The notes beneath the pieces were generated by a model. It searched no databases and was not told the DNA's origin. It was given only the letters and a program-made list of their open reading frames with translations. From Glycomyces fuscus (GTDB lineage: Bacteria; Actinomycetota; Actinomycetes; Streptosporangiales; Streptosporangiaceae): 64,000 bases of DNA. The DNA lies in the NCBI GenBank assembly GCA_002529455.1, contig NYMS01000044.1, positions 55,201 to 119,200 on the forward strand, written 5' to 3'. How positions within the stretch are numbered: the stretch's first letter is position 1; each line of letters opens with the position of its first letter. Below, one piece after another: positions 1 to 11,644 of this stretch. The position numbers and the translations under genes were made by a program.

Positions 1-506
1 CCGAGGACGGCTGGTTCGCCACCGGCGACATCGGCTCCCTGGAGAACGGCCGCCTGCGCATCACCGACCGCAAGAAGGAGCTGATCAAGACCTCCGGCGG
101 CAAGTACGTGGCCCCCCAGAGCATCGAGAGCCGCTTCAAGGCGCTGTGCCCCTACGTCAGCAACCTGGTCGTGCACGGCGACCGGCGCCCCTACTGCGTG
201 GCGCTGGTGGCCCTGGACCCCGAGTCCATCGACGCGTGGGCGGCGGACCACGGGCTGGGCCACCTCGACTACAGGGGCCTGACCCGGGAGCCGAGGGTGC
301 GGGAGATGGTGCAGGAGGCCGTGGACGAGCTCAACCGGGGCCTGCCCCGGCACGAGACCGTGAAGAGGTTCGCGATCCTGCCCAACGACCTGACGGTCGA
401 GGAGGGCGAGATCACGCCCAGCCTGAAGATGCGGCGGCGGGTGGTCGAGGACAAGTACCGCGACCTGCTCGACGGCATGTACGACGAGAGCGCCCAGAGG
501 TTCTGA
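1..506 (+). CDS. Long-chain fatty-acid--CoA ligase, C-terminal part (5' end outside window)
   Basis: Reading frame 3 is open from the window edge and gives about 167 residues of the C-terminal half of an ANL-superfamily acyl-CoA synthetase. Visible motifs are TGDIG, the hinge/A8 region DRKKELIKTSGGKYVAPQ, and the A10-type lysine region GEITPSLKMRRR, whose Lys helps form the acyl-adenylate in this family. The enzyme activates fatty acids with ATP and CoA on the cytoplasmic side. The spacing between the A8 and A10 motifs and the long C-terminal lid resemble FadD15-type bacterial long-chain ligases. Nothing can be said about its promoter or N-terminus. It converges with the DUF2567 gene 17 bases downstream. 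Confidence 0.9.
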   Translation, partial: EDGWFATGDIGSLENGRLRITDRKKELIKTSGGKYVAPQSIESRFKALCPYVSNLVVHGDRRPYCVALVALDPESIDAWAADHGLGHLDYRGLTREPRVREMVQEAVDELNRGLPRHETVKRFAILPNDLTVEEGEITPSLKMRRRVVEDKYRDLLDGMYDESAQRF

Positions 507-523
507 GGGCGGGGTTGCGGGGG

Positions 524-1231
524 TCAGCCGCGGGGTTCCTCCGGCCCCGCCTGGTCGTGCTCGGCGGGGACCGGCTCGCCGGCGGAGGGGGGCTCCGCCG
601 GGTCCGTGTCCGGGCCGCGACCGGCCGGCGTCCCGGACGCGGTGTGCGCCGCCGGGTCCGGAGCCCGCGGCACGGGCACGTGTTCGGGCACGCCGGGCAG
701 GTCGCGGCGCATGAGGCTGATCGCGTCGAGCAGCCCGTACTGGAGGACGAACACCAGGGGCCAGATCAGCAGGAAGGCGGTCGCGTCGAGCTGGAGCCCG
801 GTCTGGACGGTGGCGCCGGGCTCGGCCGCGGCGACGGCGGCGTGCGCCGGGCCGTCCAGGGCCACACCGATGCGCCAGGTGAGCACGGCCCCGCCCAGCG
901 AGCCCAGGAAGCCCGCGACCAGGCAGACCATGCGCAGGTCCTGGAAGCGGCGGCGGGACAGCGGGAACTGGACCATGTAGGCGGTGTAGCCCGCGACCAG
1001 TCCGGTGAACGCGGTGATGAGGGCGAAGCAGCCCTCGGCCGCGAACACGTCCTCGGTGGTCCCGGTGAAGACCTCGCCACCGCCCAGGGCGGTGCCCTCC
1101 GCGCGCGGTGCGATCCCCCACCACAGCGGCCCCAGGACCGCGCCCAGCAGGAGCAGGATCCCGAGGACGCACGCTCCCACGACCAGTCGGCGTGTCAGCG
1201 CCGACGCCTCCCCCCGGTTGCGGCCCGCCAT
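524..1231 (-). CDS. DUF2567-like integral membrane protein
   Basis: A 235-residue protein with about four hydrophobic helices (roughly residues 14-35, 60-82, 92-115 and 140-162) and a polar, Pro/Glu-rich tail of about 65 residues. The helix pattern, with acidic residues between helices 1 and 2 and a W-R pair in helix 3, resembles actinobacterial DUF2567 proteins, whose function is unknown. I chose the ATG at 1231 because a purine-rich GGGGGAG lies just before it; the frame is open much further upstream but that part is a shadow of the DinB gene. The gene is divergent from the DinB gene (79-bp gap) and convergent with the ligase. Family assignment is from recall of the pattern. Confidence 0.65.
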   Translation of the reverse strand: MAGRNRGEASALTRRLVVGACVLGILLLLGAVLGPLWWGIAPRAEGTALGGGEVFTGTTEDVFAAEGCFALITAFTGLVAGYTAYMVQFPLSRRRFQDLRMVCLVAGFLGSLGGAVLTWRIGVALDGPAHAAVAAAEPGATVQTGLQLDATAFLLIWPLVFVLQYGLLDAISLMRRDLPGVPEHVPVPRAPDPAAHTASGTPAGRGPDTDPAEPPSAGEPVPAEHDQAGPEEPRG

Positions 1232-1310
1232 CTCCCCCACTCTCCGCGCCCCGTCCCGGCCTGCGGAAAACCAGTGGATACGGGGCATAGCCGGAACGGA
1301 GAATACCGGC

Positions 1311-1850
1311 ATGAGTGACAAGAACAGCCCTCTGGCCGCCCCCGGGCTCCGGCGTGTCGACCCGCCCAGGGCCGCCGACGAGCGCACCATGCTCACCAGT
1401 TGGCTGGACTGGCACCGCGCCACGGTCCACGCCAAGTGCGCCGGGCTGTCCCCCGAACACGCCACCGCCACTCCCCTGCCCTCGTCCCCGCTGATGAGCG
1501 TGGGCGCCGTCGTCTCCCACCTGCGCTGGGTGGAGCACGCCTGGTTCGAGGTGATCCTGCTGGGACGGCCCGATGGGGGCCACGCCACCCCGGAGGACCC
1601 CGACGCCGAGTGGCGCCGGGGCGGGCGGGTCCCCCTGGCCCGTCTTTTGGAGGAGTACGAGGCCCAGTGCGCCCGTTCCCGCGAGATCACCGCCCGGCTG
1701 GAGCTGGGTTCGGGCTCGCGGCGCGCGCACCGCACCGAGGGGCACACCACGCTGCGATGGGTGCTGGTGCACATGGTCGAGGAGACCGCCCGCCACAACG
1801 GCCACCTGGACGTCCTGCGCGAGCTCGCCGACGGAACGACCGGAGAGTAG
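1311..1850 (+). CDS. DinB/DUF664 family protein
   Basis: A 179-residue four-helix-bundle protein of the DinB superfamily (DUF664 branch). The family hallmarks are present: H-x-x-W-V-E-x-x-W-F around residues 68-77 and a C-terminal H-M-V-E-E-x-A-R-H-N-G-H. These histidines are the expected metal ligands. Actinobacterial members include mycothiol- or bacillithiol-dependent enzymes, but most are uncharacterised; no substrate can be named here. The ATG at 1311 is preceded by GGAG at a spacing of about nine. The gene stands alone and converges on the PadR gene across a strong hairpin. Confidence 0.85.
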   Translation: MSDKNSPLAAPGLRRVDPPRAADERTMLTSWLDWHRATVHAKCAGLSPEHATATPLPSSPLMSVGAVVSHLRWVEHAWFEVILLGRPDGGHATPEDPDAEWRRGGRVPLARLLEEYEAQCARSREITARLELGSGSRRAHRTEGHTTLRWVLVHMVEETARHNGHLDVLRELADGTTGE

Positions 1851-1947
1851 TCCGCGCGCCCGGGCGGGAGGAGCGGGGGCCCGGGCGGACGGCGCGCCCC
1901 GTCGGGAGGGGTACTGGAGGACGAGGTGCGCTGACGGTCGAAGGGGT

Positions 1948-1974
1948 GTCCGGGGGCGTGTCCGGCCCCCGGAC
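1948..1974. terminator. Bidirectional hairpin terminator between convergent genes
   Basis: Perfect 10-bp arms GTCCGGGGGC and GCCCCCGGAC with a 7-nt loop lie between the DinB gene (plus) and the PadR gene (minus). There is no U-tract, which is common for high-GC actinobacteria. It could serve either strand. Confidence 0.6.
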
Positions 1975-2016
1975 CCCCTTCGCCGTTCCCGTCACCGGCC
2001 GGTGGTACCCGCCCCC

Positions 2017-2838
2017 TCAGTCCTCGTCGTCCGCGGGACCGGAACCGGTGTCCGCCTCCTCCTCGGCGAGGATGAGGTAGAGGCCCCGCCGGGTCTCGGC
2101 CAGGAGCCGCTTGGCCCGCTCCAGCTGGTCGGCGCTGCCCGCCTGGGCGACCTGCGCCGCGGCCGCGGTGACCTGGTGGGTCAGGGCCGCGACCTCCTCG
2201 TAGCGGGACCGGCTGTCGGCGTAGGCGTCGGCGACCGCCTCCCAGGGCGGGACGAGGTCGGCTCCGCGCTCCTCCAGGTGGGCGATGCCCTCCTCGGTGA
2301 GCCGGTAGGGGCGGCGGCGCCCCTCACCCTCCTGCTGGACGACCAGGCCCTCGTCCTCCAGCTGCTGGAGCACGGGGTAGACCGATCCCGGGCTGGGCCG
2401 CCACATGCCGCCGCTGCGGTCGCGGCCCTCGCGGATGATCTCGTAGCCGCTGCGCGGCTCCTCCGCGAGCAGCAGCAGGACGCCGGTGCGCACGTCGCCC
2501 CGCTTGGCGCGGTGCCCGCCCCGGCGGCCGCCTCCCGGGCCGAAACCCCCGCCCGGCCCGAAGCCGCCGCCGGGGCCGAAGCCCCCGAACGGCTGGCCCG
2601 GTTCGAAGGGGCCTCCTCCCCAGGGCGGCGGACCCGGCCGCATCGGGGGTTCGGGGGGCGGGGGCGGGACGGCCGGGCCGAACGCGAACTGCTCGCCGCC
2701 GCGGCGCGACCCCCGGCGGCCCCGGTGGTCGGGGCTCCCGCGACGGTCGTCCTCCGGCTTCCGGTCCCAGGGGCGGCGCGAACGGCGCGGTCCGCGCGCG
2801 TCCCAGGACCAGGGGCCGGGAAGTGCCATGGCACTCAT
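2017..2838 (-). CDS. PadR-family transcriptional regulator with Gly/Pro-rich N-terminus
   Basis: A 273-residue protein. Residues 1 to about 110 are low-complexity, rich in Arg, Pro and Gly, with three GFGPGG repeats. Residues of about 112-190 form a PadR winged helix: VLLLLAEEPRSGYEIIRE, then PSPGSVYPVLQQLEDEGLV and the wing RRRPYRLTEEG. The C-terminal 75 residues form the helical dimerisation region. PadR proteins are usually repressors of nearby membrane or stress genes, and many repress themselves. The ATG at 2838 has a good ribosome site (AAGGAG, 6-nt spacing). An inverted repeat over its own -10 box suggests autoregulation. The ligand and targets are not evident. Confidence 0.88.
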   Translation of the reverse strand: MSAMALPGPWSWDARGPRRSRRPWDRKPEDDRRGSPDHRGRRGSRRGGEQFAFGPAVPPPPPEPPMRPGPPPWGGGPFEPGQPFGGFGPGGGFGPGGGFGPGGGRRGGHRAKRGDVRTGVLLLLAEEPRSGYEIIREGRDRSGGMWRPSPGSVYPVLQQLEDEGLVVQQEGEGRRRPYRLTEEGIAHLEERGADLVPPWEAVADAYADSRSRYEEVAALTHQVTAAAAQVAQAGSADQLERAKRLLAETRRGLYLILAEEEADTGSGPADDED

Positions 2839-2865
2839 GGTGCTCTCCTTCGTTCGTGCGACACA

Positions 2866-2906
2866 GAGAGATACTCTCCCCTGTTCTGATAGGTCAAAGA
2901 TATATC
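2866..2906 (-). promoter_or_regulatory. PadR gene promoter with overlapping inverted repeat
   Basis: On the minus strand, TTGACC (2897-2892) and TATCTC (2873-2868) form a sigma-70-like promoter with an 18-bp spacer. The dyad GAGAG-ATA-CTCTC (2866-2878) sits on the -10 box, and a second palindrome, GATATATC (2899-2906), abuts the -35. Either could be the PadR operator; this is inferred from position only. Confidence 0.5.
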
Positions 2907-2941
2907 GTTAACTTCGCACTGGCAAGGCCGGGCACGGAAAA

Positions 2942-2973
2942 GGCCCCCGCCCGCCCGAGGGCGCACGGGGGCC
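2942..2973 (-). terminator. dnaE terminator
   Basis: 8-bp arms GGCCCCCG/CGGGGGCC are followed on the minus strand by TTTT, immediately downstream of the dnaE stop. It resembles a Rho-independent terminator. Confidence 0.7.
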
Positions 2974-2991
2974 GGAGGCCGGGGACACGGG

Positions 2992-6552
<3,561 letters not shown>

Positions 6553-6639
6553 GGCTCAGGTGCCCCCAGGAGGGTCGGTGGACGGGTGGTAACTCCTGAG
6601 CCTACGACTTTCCCGGCGGCCCCGCTGACGCCTGTGGAC

Positions 6640-6668
6640 GGCGGGCCCGGCGGGCGGCCGGGCCCGCC
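6640..6668 (-). terminator. hmp terminator
   Basis: A perfect 11-bp stem GGCGGGCCCGG/CCGGGCCCGCC with a 7-nt loop lies just past the hmp stop and ahead of dnaE. It probably ends the hmp transcript. Confidence 0.6.
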
Positions 6669-6706
6669 GGCCGGGGTCCGGACCCGCGGGCTCCCCGGGC
6701 GCGGGG

Positions 6707-7891
6707 TCAGGCCCCGCCCAGCCACAGGTCCGGGCCGAACACCTCGTAGCGGATGCGGCGGGCGGGCACCCCGGCGCCGAGCAGCTGGGCGCGCACACCG
6801 CGCATGAACGGCAGCGGCCCGCACAGGTAGACCTCGGCGCCCTCGGGCAGGTCCACCCCCTCCAGGTCCATCAGCCCCCGGTCCGCGTCGCCGCCGGTCT
6901 CGTACCAGGTCCGGGCGCTCGCGCCGGGCAGCGCCCCGACCAGGGCGGCGGTCTCCTCGCGGTGGGCGTGCTCCAGCGGGCCGCGGTCGGCGTGCAGGAC
7001 CAGGACCCTGCGTTCGCTGCCCAGCTCGGCGAGCCGGTTCAGCATGGCCACCATCGGCGTGCAGCCGATCCCGGCCGAGACCAGCACGAGGGGGTGGTCG
7101 CCCTCGGACAGGGTCACGTCGCCCGCGGGGGCGGAGACCGTGAGGACGTCGCCGGGGACGACGGTGTCGTGCAGCAGGGTGGAGACCTCCCCCGCGGGGT
7201 CGGTCCCGGTGGCGCGCAGGCGCTTGACGGTGATGCGGCGCCGCTCGCCGTCCCCGCCGGTCAGGGAGTACTGGCGGGCCTGGCGGACGCCGTCGGGCAT
7301 GCGCGTGCGGACGCTGACGTACTGGCCGGGCAGGAAGGCGGGGAGCGGGGCGCCGTCCTCGGGCTCGAGGGTGAGGGAGGCGGTGTCGGGGGTCTCCTGG
7401 CGGCGCCGCGCGACCCGCCAGGGGCGCCAGACCCCGCGCCCGGTGTGCCCGCGCCCGGCGTACAGGCGGGCCTCCAGGGCGATCAGGGCCCCGGCCATGA
7501 GCCAGTAGACCTCGTCCCAGGCCCTGACGACGCCGGGGGTGGCCGCGTCCCCGAGGGTGTGGGCGATGGCGTCGAAGAGGTACTTGTGCACGACGACGTA
7601 CTGGTCCTCGGTGACCCCGAGGGAGACGTGCTTGTGGGCGATGCGGGTGAGGAGGGCGTCGGGGCGCTCCTCCGGCTGCTCCAGGAGGAGGGCGGCGAAG
7701 GCGGCGATCGATCCGGCCAGGGCCCTGCGCTGGTCACCGGACGCCTGGTTGCCCCGGTTGAACAGGCCGTCGAGGAGTTCGGGGCGGTCGCCGAGCATCG
7801 TGTCGTAGAAGCGGGCGGTGATGGCGTCCAGTGCCCCGGCCACGGCGGGGAGGGTGGCCCGGACGGTGGCGGCGGACTCTGTGGAGAGCAT
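6707..7891 (-). CDS. hmp: Flavohaemoprotein, nitric oxide dioxygenase
   Basis: A 394-residue flavohaemoglobin (E. coli Hmp has 396) that uses O2 and NAD(P)H to turn NO into nitrate in the cytoplasm. The globin domain (1 to about 140) has the B10 Tyr in ITARFYDTML and the proximal His in AHKHVSLGV. The FAD domain has RQYSL, and the NAD domain has GIGCTPMVAML; the C-terminus ends EVFGPD, as in the family. The gene lies 130 bp downstream of nsrR on the same strand, with an NsrR-like operator directly ahead. This indicates NO-induced expression. All key residues are present. Confidence 0.95.
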   Translation of the reverse strand: MLSTESAATVRATLPAVAGALDAITARFYDTMLGDRPELLDGLFNRGNQASGDQRRALAGSIAAFAALLLEQPEERPDALLTRIAHKHVSLGVTEDQYVVVHKYLFDAIAHTLGDAATPGVVRAWDEVYWLMAGALIALEARLYAGRGHTGRGVWRPWRVARRRQETPDTASLTLEPEDGAPLPAFLPGQYVSVRTRMPDGVRQARQYSLTGGDGERRRITVKRLRATGTDPAGEVSTLLHDTVVPGDVLTVSAPAGDVTLSEGDHPLVLVSAGIGCTPMVAMLNRLAELGSERRVLVLHADRGPLEHAHREETAALVGALPGASARTWYETGGDADRGLMDLEGVDLPEGAEVYLCGPLPFMRGVRAQLLGAGVPARRIRYEVFGPDLWLGGA

Positions 7892-7929
7892 GCGTCCTCC
7901 TAGCCGGGGAGAGGCCTCCCCGGACAGAT

Positions 7930-7952
7930 AATTGGCATCTGAAATGCATATT
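7930..7952 (-). promoter_or_regulatory. NsrR-type operator upstream of hmp
   Basis: A 23-bp imperfect palindrome with 11-bp halves round a central base. Minus-strand pattern: AAT-n2-GCAT-n-T, central C, A-n-ATGC-n2-ATT; 8 of 11 positions are symmetric. It lies 38 bp before the hmp start in an otherwise unusually AT-rich stretch. This matches the known 11-1-11 architecture of NsrR sites with ATGCAT-like half-sites. Confidence 0.75.
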
Positions 7953-8021
7953 AAATCCGCCCCGGGGAGGCCCCCGTCCGGGTCCCCGTTGGCGCCGTCG
8001 CGCCCGGTGGGAGGGGTGCGG

Positions 8022-8462
8022 CTACTCCGGGGCGGACCGCAGCAGGGTGAGGGCCTGCCGTGTCGGGGGCGAGACCAGCGACTCCACGGTGACGCCGTCG
8101 AGCGAGGCGTAGAACGCCTCGCGCGCCTGGCTCAGGGCACCGCGCAGGCGGCAGGCGGCGCGCAGCGGGCAGGGCGGGTCGTCCTCGCACCCCGCCAAGT
8201 CCCCGCCGCCCTCCAGCTCGCGGACGATCGACCCGACCGAGGCCCGCCTTCCGCCCTCGCTCAGGAGCAGGCCGCCGTTGCGACCGCGCCGGGCCTCCAC
8301 CAGCCCCATGTCGGACAGCCGCGCCACGGCCTTGGCCATGTGCGTGTAGGGCACGCCGAGCATTCCGGCGGCGGTCCGGGTGGTGAGGAGCTCCCCGTCG
8401 TCCGCGACCGCGAGCCGCATGACCAGGCGCAGGGAGACGTCGGTGAAGGCGGTCAGGCGCAT
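8022..8462 (-). CDS. nsrR: NsrR, nitric-oxide-sensing Rrf2-family repressor
   Basis: A 146-residue Rrf2-type winged-helix regulator. The iron-sulphur ligands known for Streptomyces NsrR are all visible: Asp8 and three cysteines at 92, 98 and 104 with C-x5-C-x5-C spacing (GCEDDPPCPLRAACRL). The HTH lies at about residues 27-62 (TTRTAAGMLGVPYTHMAKAV). NO damages the [4Fe-4S] cluster and releases DNA. The downstream hmp gene with its operator makes the assignment firm. It lies 82 bp downstream of the MFS exporter on the same strand. Confidence 0.93.
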   Translation of the reverse strand: MRLTAFTDVSLRLVMRLAVADDGELLTTRTAAGMLGVPYTHMAKAVARLSDMGLVEARRGRNGGLLLSEGGRRASVGSIVRELEGGGDLAGCEDDPPCPLRAACRLRGALSQAREAFYASLDGVTVESLVSPPTRQALTLLRSAPE

Positions 8463-8544
8463 GCTCCCAACGTAGGCGACCGGCCCCGGTCACCGCTCCC
8501 GCCGCCCTTGAGGCGGCCCTCCGCGCCCGGGGCCGCCTCGGACG

Positions 8545-10200
8545 TCAGCGCGCGTCCCCGTCCCGGCAGGACTGCCTGCGCGGGCCGTCGGCGCCGTCCC
8601 GCCCGCCGGAGCCGCCCCCGGCCCCGGAGCCGCCGCCGTCCGCGGTGCCCAGCGGCTGGTGGCGCCCGGCCTCGCGCGGCATCCAGATCAGGACCACGAC
8701 CAGTCCGAGGAGCCCGAAGCACAGCGACACCGCCGCCGCCGTGTGCAGCCCCGACATGAACGCCTCCTTGGCGGGGGCCACCAGGGACCGGCCCTCCTCC
8801 CCCAGGCTCCGGGCCAGGGCCAGGGTGCCCTCGATCGACTCCCCCGCCGAGCGCAGCCGCTCCGGGTCCGGGTCCCGCGCGGCCTCGTCCTCCGCCGCCG
8901 CCTCCAGGGCCGGGTCGATCGCGGCCCGGTACCGGAAGGAGATGACCGCACCCAGGACGGCCACGCCCATCGCCGTCGCCACCTGGCGGACCGTGTTCTG
9001 CACGGCGGAGGCGGCACCGGCCTTGCCGGGCGGTACCGAGGACATGATCGCGTCGGTGGCGGGGGTCAGCACCACCGCCATCGAGCCGGCCTGGAGGAAG
9101 AAGAAGGCGATGACGACCGGCAGCGGCGTGTCCGCCTCCAGCCGGGTGAAGAACACGAAGGTCGCGCACACCCCGAGCACGCCCGCGGCGGCGACCACGC
9201 GCGGACCCGCCAGGCGCACGAGCGTCGGGCTCAGGGGCGCCATGATCATCTGCCCCAGCGCGGCGGGCAGCACCAGCAGCCCCGCCACGAACGGGCTGAA
9301 CTCCCGCACGCTCTGCCAGTAGAAGCTCAGGAAGAAGATGATCCCGGACATGCTGAAGAACAGGACCATGATCGTGGCGATGGAGACGCTGAACCGCGGG
9401 TCGCGGAAGAAGCGCACGTCCAGGGAGGGGAACGGGGTGCGCGACTCGTGCACCAGGAAGAGCGCGATCACCAGCACCCCGCCGACCAGGGCGCCGTACA
9501 CGTCCCAGTCGGCCAGCGAGGCCCGCTCCCCCGCGGTGATGATGCCGTAGATCAGCAGCACCAGGCCCGGGACGGACAGCAGCACGCCCACCACGTCGGG
9601 CCGTCCGGGGTCGGCGTCCCGCGACTCCGGGACCAGGAAGAACATCAGCGCCAGGCCCAGCACCACGAAGGGCACGTTGATGAGGAAGATCGACCCCCAC
9701 CAGAAGTTCTCCAGCAGCAGCCCGCCCGCCCACGGGCCGATGGCCATCGCCATGCCGACCGAGCCCGCCCAGATCCCGATGGCCCGGGGCCGCTGTTCGG
9801 GAGGGAAGACGTTGGTGACGGTGGACAGCGTCTGCGGCATCACCATCGAGGCGCCGAACCCCATCACGGCGCGGGCCAGGATGAGCTGTTCGGGGCTCTG
9901 GGAGTAGGCCGACAGGGCCGAGGCCGTGCCGAACACCGTCAGCCCCAGCACGATCATGCGGCGCCGCCCCCACCGGTCGCCGAGCACGCCGAAGGTGAAC
10001 AGCAGGCCCGCGAAGACGAGCGTGTAGGAGTTGATCGCCCAGGCCAGCTGGGCCTGGCTGGCCCCCAGGCCCAGCTCGGGGTCGGACAGCACCCGCAGCG
10101 CCACGTTGAGGATCGTGTTGTCGGCCACGATCACCAGCAGGCAGATGACCAGCACCGCCAGTCCGCCCCACCTGCGCCGGTACGCCGTCTGCGCGTCCAC
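8545..10200 (-). CDS. MFS drug efflux transporter, DHA2 (EmrB/QacA) family
   Basis: A 551-residue membrane protein with about 14 predicted transmembrane helices, the DHA2 arrangement. It has the loop 2-3 motif A-like GDRWGRRRMI and, in helix 5, GIWAGSVGMAMAIGPWAGG, a motif-C-like drug-antiporter signature. A long acidic loop (EDEAARDPDPERLRSAGES) precedes the last helix, and a Gly-rich tail ends the protein. The start is the GTG at 10200, preceded by GGAGGT at 5-6 nt; the longer open frame upstream is not credible. It probably exports hydrophobic compounds by proton antiport. It lies upstream of nsrR, but nothing shows that it responds to NO. Confidence 0.9.
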   Translation of the reverse strand: MDAQTAYRRRWGGLAVLVICLLVIVADNTILNVALRVLSDPELGLGASQAQLAWAINSYTLVFAGLLFTFGVLGDRWGRRRMIVLGLTVFGTASALSAYSQSPEQLILARAVMGFGASMVMPQTLSTVTNVFPPEQRPRAIGIWAGSVGMAMAIGPWAGGLLLENFWWGSIFLINVPFVVLGLALMFFLVPESRDADPGRPDVVGVLLSVPGLVLLIYGIITAGERASLADWDVYGALVGGVLVIALFLVHESRTPFPSLDVRFFRDPRFSVSIATIMVLFFSMSGIIFFLSFYWQSVREFSPFVAGLLVLPAALGQMIMAPLSPTLVRLAGPRVVAAAGVLGVCATFVFFTRLEADTPLPVVIAFFFLQAGSMAVVLTPATDAIMSSVPPGKAGAASAVQNTVRQVATAMGVAVLGAVISFRYRAAIDPALEAAAEDEAARDPDPERLRSAGESIEGTLALARSLGEEGRSLVAPAKEAFMSGLHTAAAVSLCFGLLGLVVVLIWMPREAGRHQPLGTADGGGSGAGGGSGGRDGADGPRRQSCRDGDAR

Positions 10201-10560
10201 GAACCACCTCCACCGCCGAAACTCCCGCCGATCGGACCGTACCCGCGAACGGTTCCGCCGGTGCGCCCCGGGGAGCGGAAACGGTGTGTCGGGCCTTCGC
10301 GCCGGCCCCGGAGGGAAACATCCGCGCGCCCGGACGGGTTGTATCCCGTGCGGAGAGGCCGAAGGCGTGCATGCGATGATGCTTGCGTGTGGTGGCCGCG
10401 GTCGGCCGTCCACAGACGCCGGCCCACGCCCTCCGCACCCGTCCGGTCCCCCGCGGACCGCCCGCGGCCCCCTCGGCCGCCCCGCGCGCGAGCGCGACAA
10501 CACCATTCGTCCACACGTCCGGAGACACCCGCGAGGTGCTTCGAGACAACGGAGGAACGC
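10201..10560. other. Divergent intergenic region, MFS exporter / panB
   Basis: A 360-bp gap with no convincing gene. It holds the ribosome sites of both neighbours and, on the minus strand, TACGGT (10239-10234) as a possible -10 for the exporter. No clear operator palindrome was found. Confidence 0.4.
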
Positions 10561-11430
10561 ATGAGCACCACAGGAAAGCCCCCCGCCCCGGCCGGGGCGC
10601 CGACAGGAAACGCCCTGTACGGCGGGGTCACCAGCCGACGCGTCACCATCCGCGACCTGGCCGCCGCCAAGGGGCGCGGCGAGCGCTGGCCGATGCTGAC
10701 CGCCTACGACGCGCTCACCGCCCGGGTCTTCGACGAGGCCGGGATCCCGGTCCTGCTGGTCGGCGACTCGGCGGCCAACGTCGTCTACGGCTACGACACC
10801 ACCGTCCCGGTGACGGTGGACGAGCTGGTCCCGCTGACGGCGGCGGTGTCCCGCTCCACCCGGCGGGCGCTGGTCGTGGCCGACCTGCCGTTCGGCTCCT
10901 ACCAGGCCTCCCCCCAGCAGGCGCTGGAGGCGGCCTCGCGGTTCATGAAGGAGGGCGGGGCCCAGGCGGTGAAGCTGGAGGGCGGCCACGCGGTCGTCCC
11001 CCAGGTGGAGCTGCTGGTCTCGGCGGGTGTGCCGGTGATGGCGCACCTGGGCCTGACCCCCCAGTCGGTGAACACCCTGGGCGGGTACCGGGTGCAGGGC
11101 CGCGGCGAGGCGGCGGCCGGACTGCTCAAGGACGCCAAGGAGATGGAGCGCGCGGGCGCGTTCGCGGTGGTGCTGGAATGCGTGCCCGCCGAGCTGGCCG
11201 CGCAGGTGACCGAGCAGCTGTCCATCCCGACCGTGGGCATCGGCGCCGGTCCGTCCACGGACGCCCAGGTGCTGGTGTGGCAGGACATGGCCGGGCTGAG
11301 CCCGAAGGTGGCCAAGTTCGTCAAGACCTACGCCAACCTGCACGAGACGCTGCGCGAGGCGGCCTCCGCCTACGCCGACGAGGTCGTCAACGGGGCCTTC
11401 CCCGAGGAGCGCCACTCCTACGCAGGCTGA
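10561..11430 (+). CDS. panB: 3-methyl-2-oxobutanoate hydroxymethyltransferase
   Basis: A 289-residue TIM-barrel enzyme of pantothenate synthesis. It transfers a hydroxymethyl group from 5,10-methylene-tetrahydrofolate to 2-oxoisovalerate, giving ketopantoate. Family motifs are present: LTAYDALTARVFDEAG, GDSAANVVYGYDTT with the Mg-binding Asp, KLEGG, HLGLTPQSVNTLGGY and VGIGAG. The ATG at 10561 follows GGAGGA at 5 nt. A C-terminal tail after the barrel is short, as usual. No other pan gene is adjacent, so it is probably transcribed alone up to the hairpin at 11468. Confidence 0.96.
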   Translation: MSTTGKPPAPAGAPTGNALYGGVTSRRVTIRDLAAAKGRGERWPMLTAYDALTARVFDEAGIPVLLVGDSAANVVYGYDTTVPVTVDELVPLTAAVSRSTRRALVVADLPFGSYQASPQQALEAASRFMKEGGAQAVKLEGGHAVVPQVELLVSAGVPVMAHLGLTPQSVNTLGGYRVQGRGEAAAGLLKDAKEMERAGAFAVVLECVPAELAAQVTEQLSIPTVGIGAGPSTDAQVLVWQDMAGLSPKVAKFVKTYANLHETLREAASAYADEVVNGAFPEERHSYAG

Positions 11431-11467
11431 GGGGCGGGGCGACCGTGCCCCCTCCGCACACCTGTGA

Positions 11468-11503
11468 GCGCCGCCGGCCGGGGTCCGCCCCGACCGGCGG
11501 CGC
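11468..11503 (+). terminator. panB terminator hairpin
   Basis: 10-bp arms GCGCCGCCGG/CCGGCGGCGC, with an inner CGGGG/CCCCG pairing extending the stem. It lies 37 bp past the panB stop and has no U-tract. Confidence 0.55.
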
Positions 11504-11644
11504 GGTGCGACGGGGCCCGGCCGCGGGAACGCGGCGCCGCGCGGCGTTGTGTGAGCCGGACAGCGAACCGAACCGTACTCGGGAGTAGAGTCGCACCGTA
11601 TCCAGCGCCGACGGGCCGGAGGTCCGGCCCTCCCGGGAGGACAG

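Noticed and set aside
6553..6602. GGCTCAGG/CCTGAGCC dyad next to the dnaE start as a translational switch
   Set aside because: The upstream arm lies in or before the likely -10 (TAGGCT), so it would not be in the mRNA; a DNA operator remains possible but unsupported.
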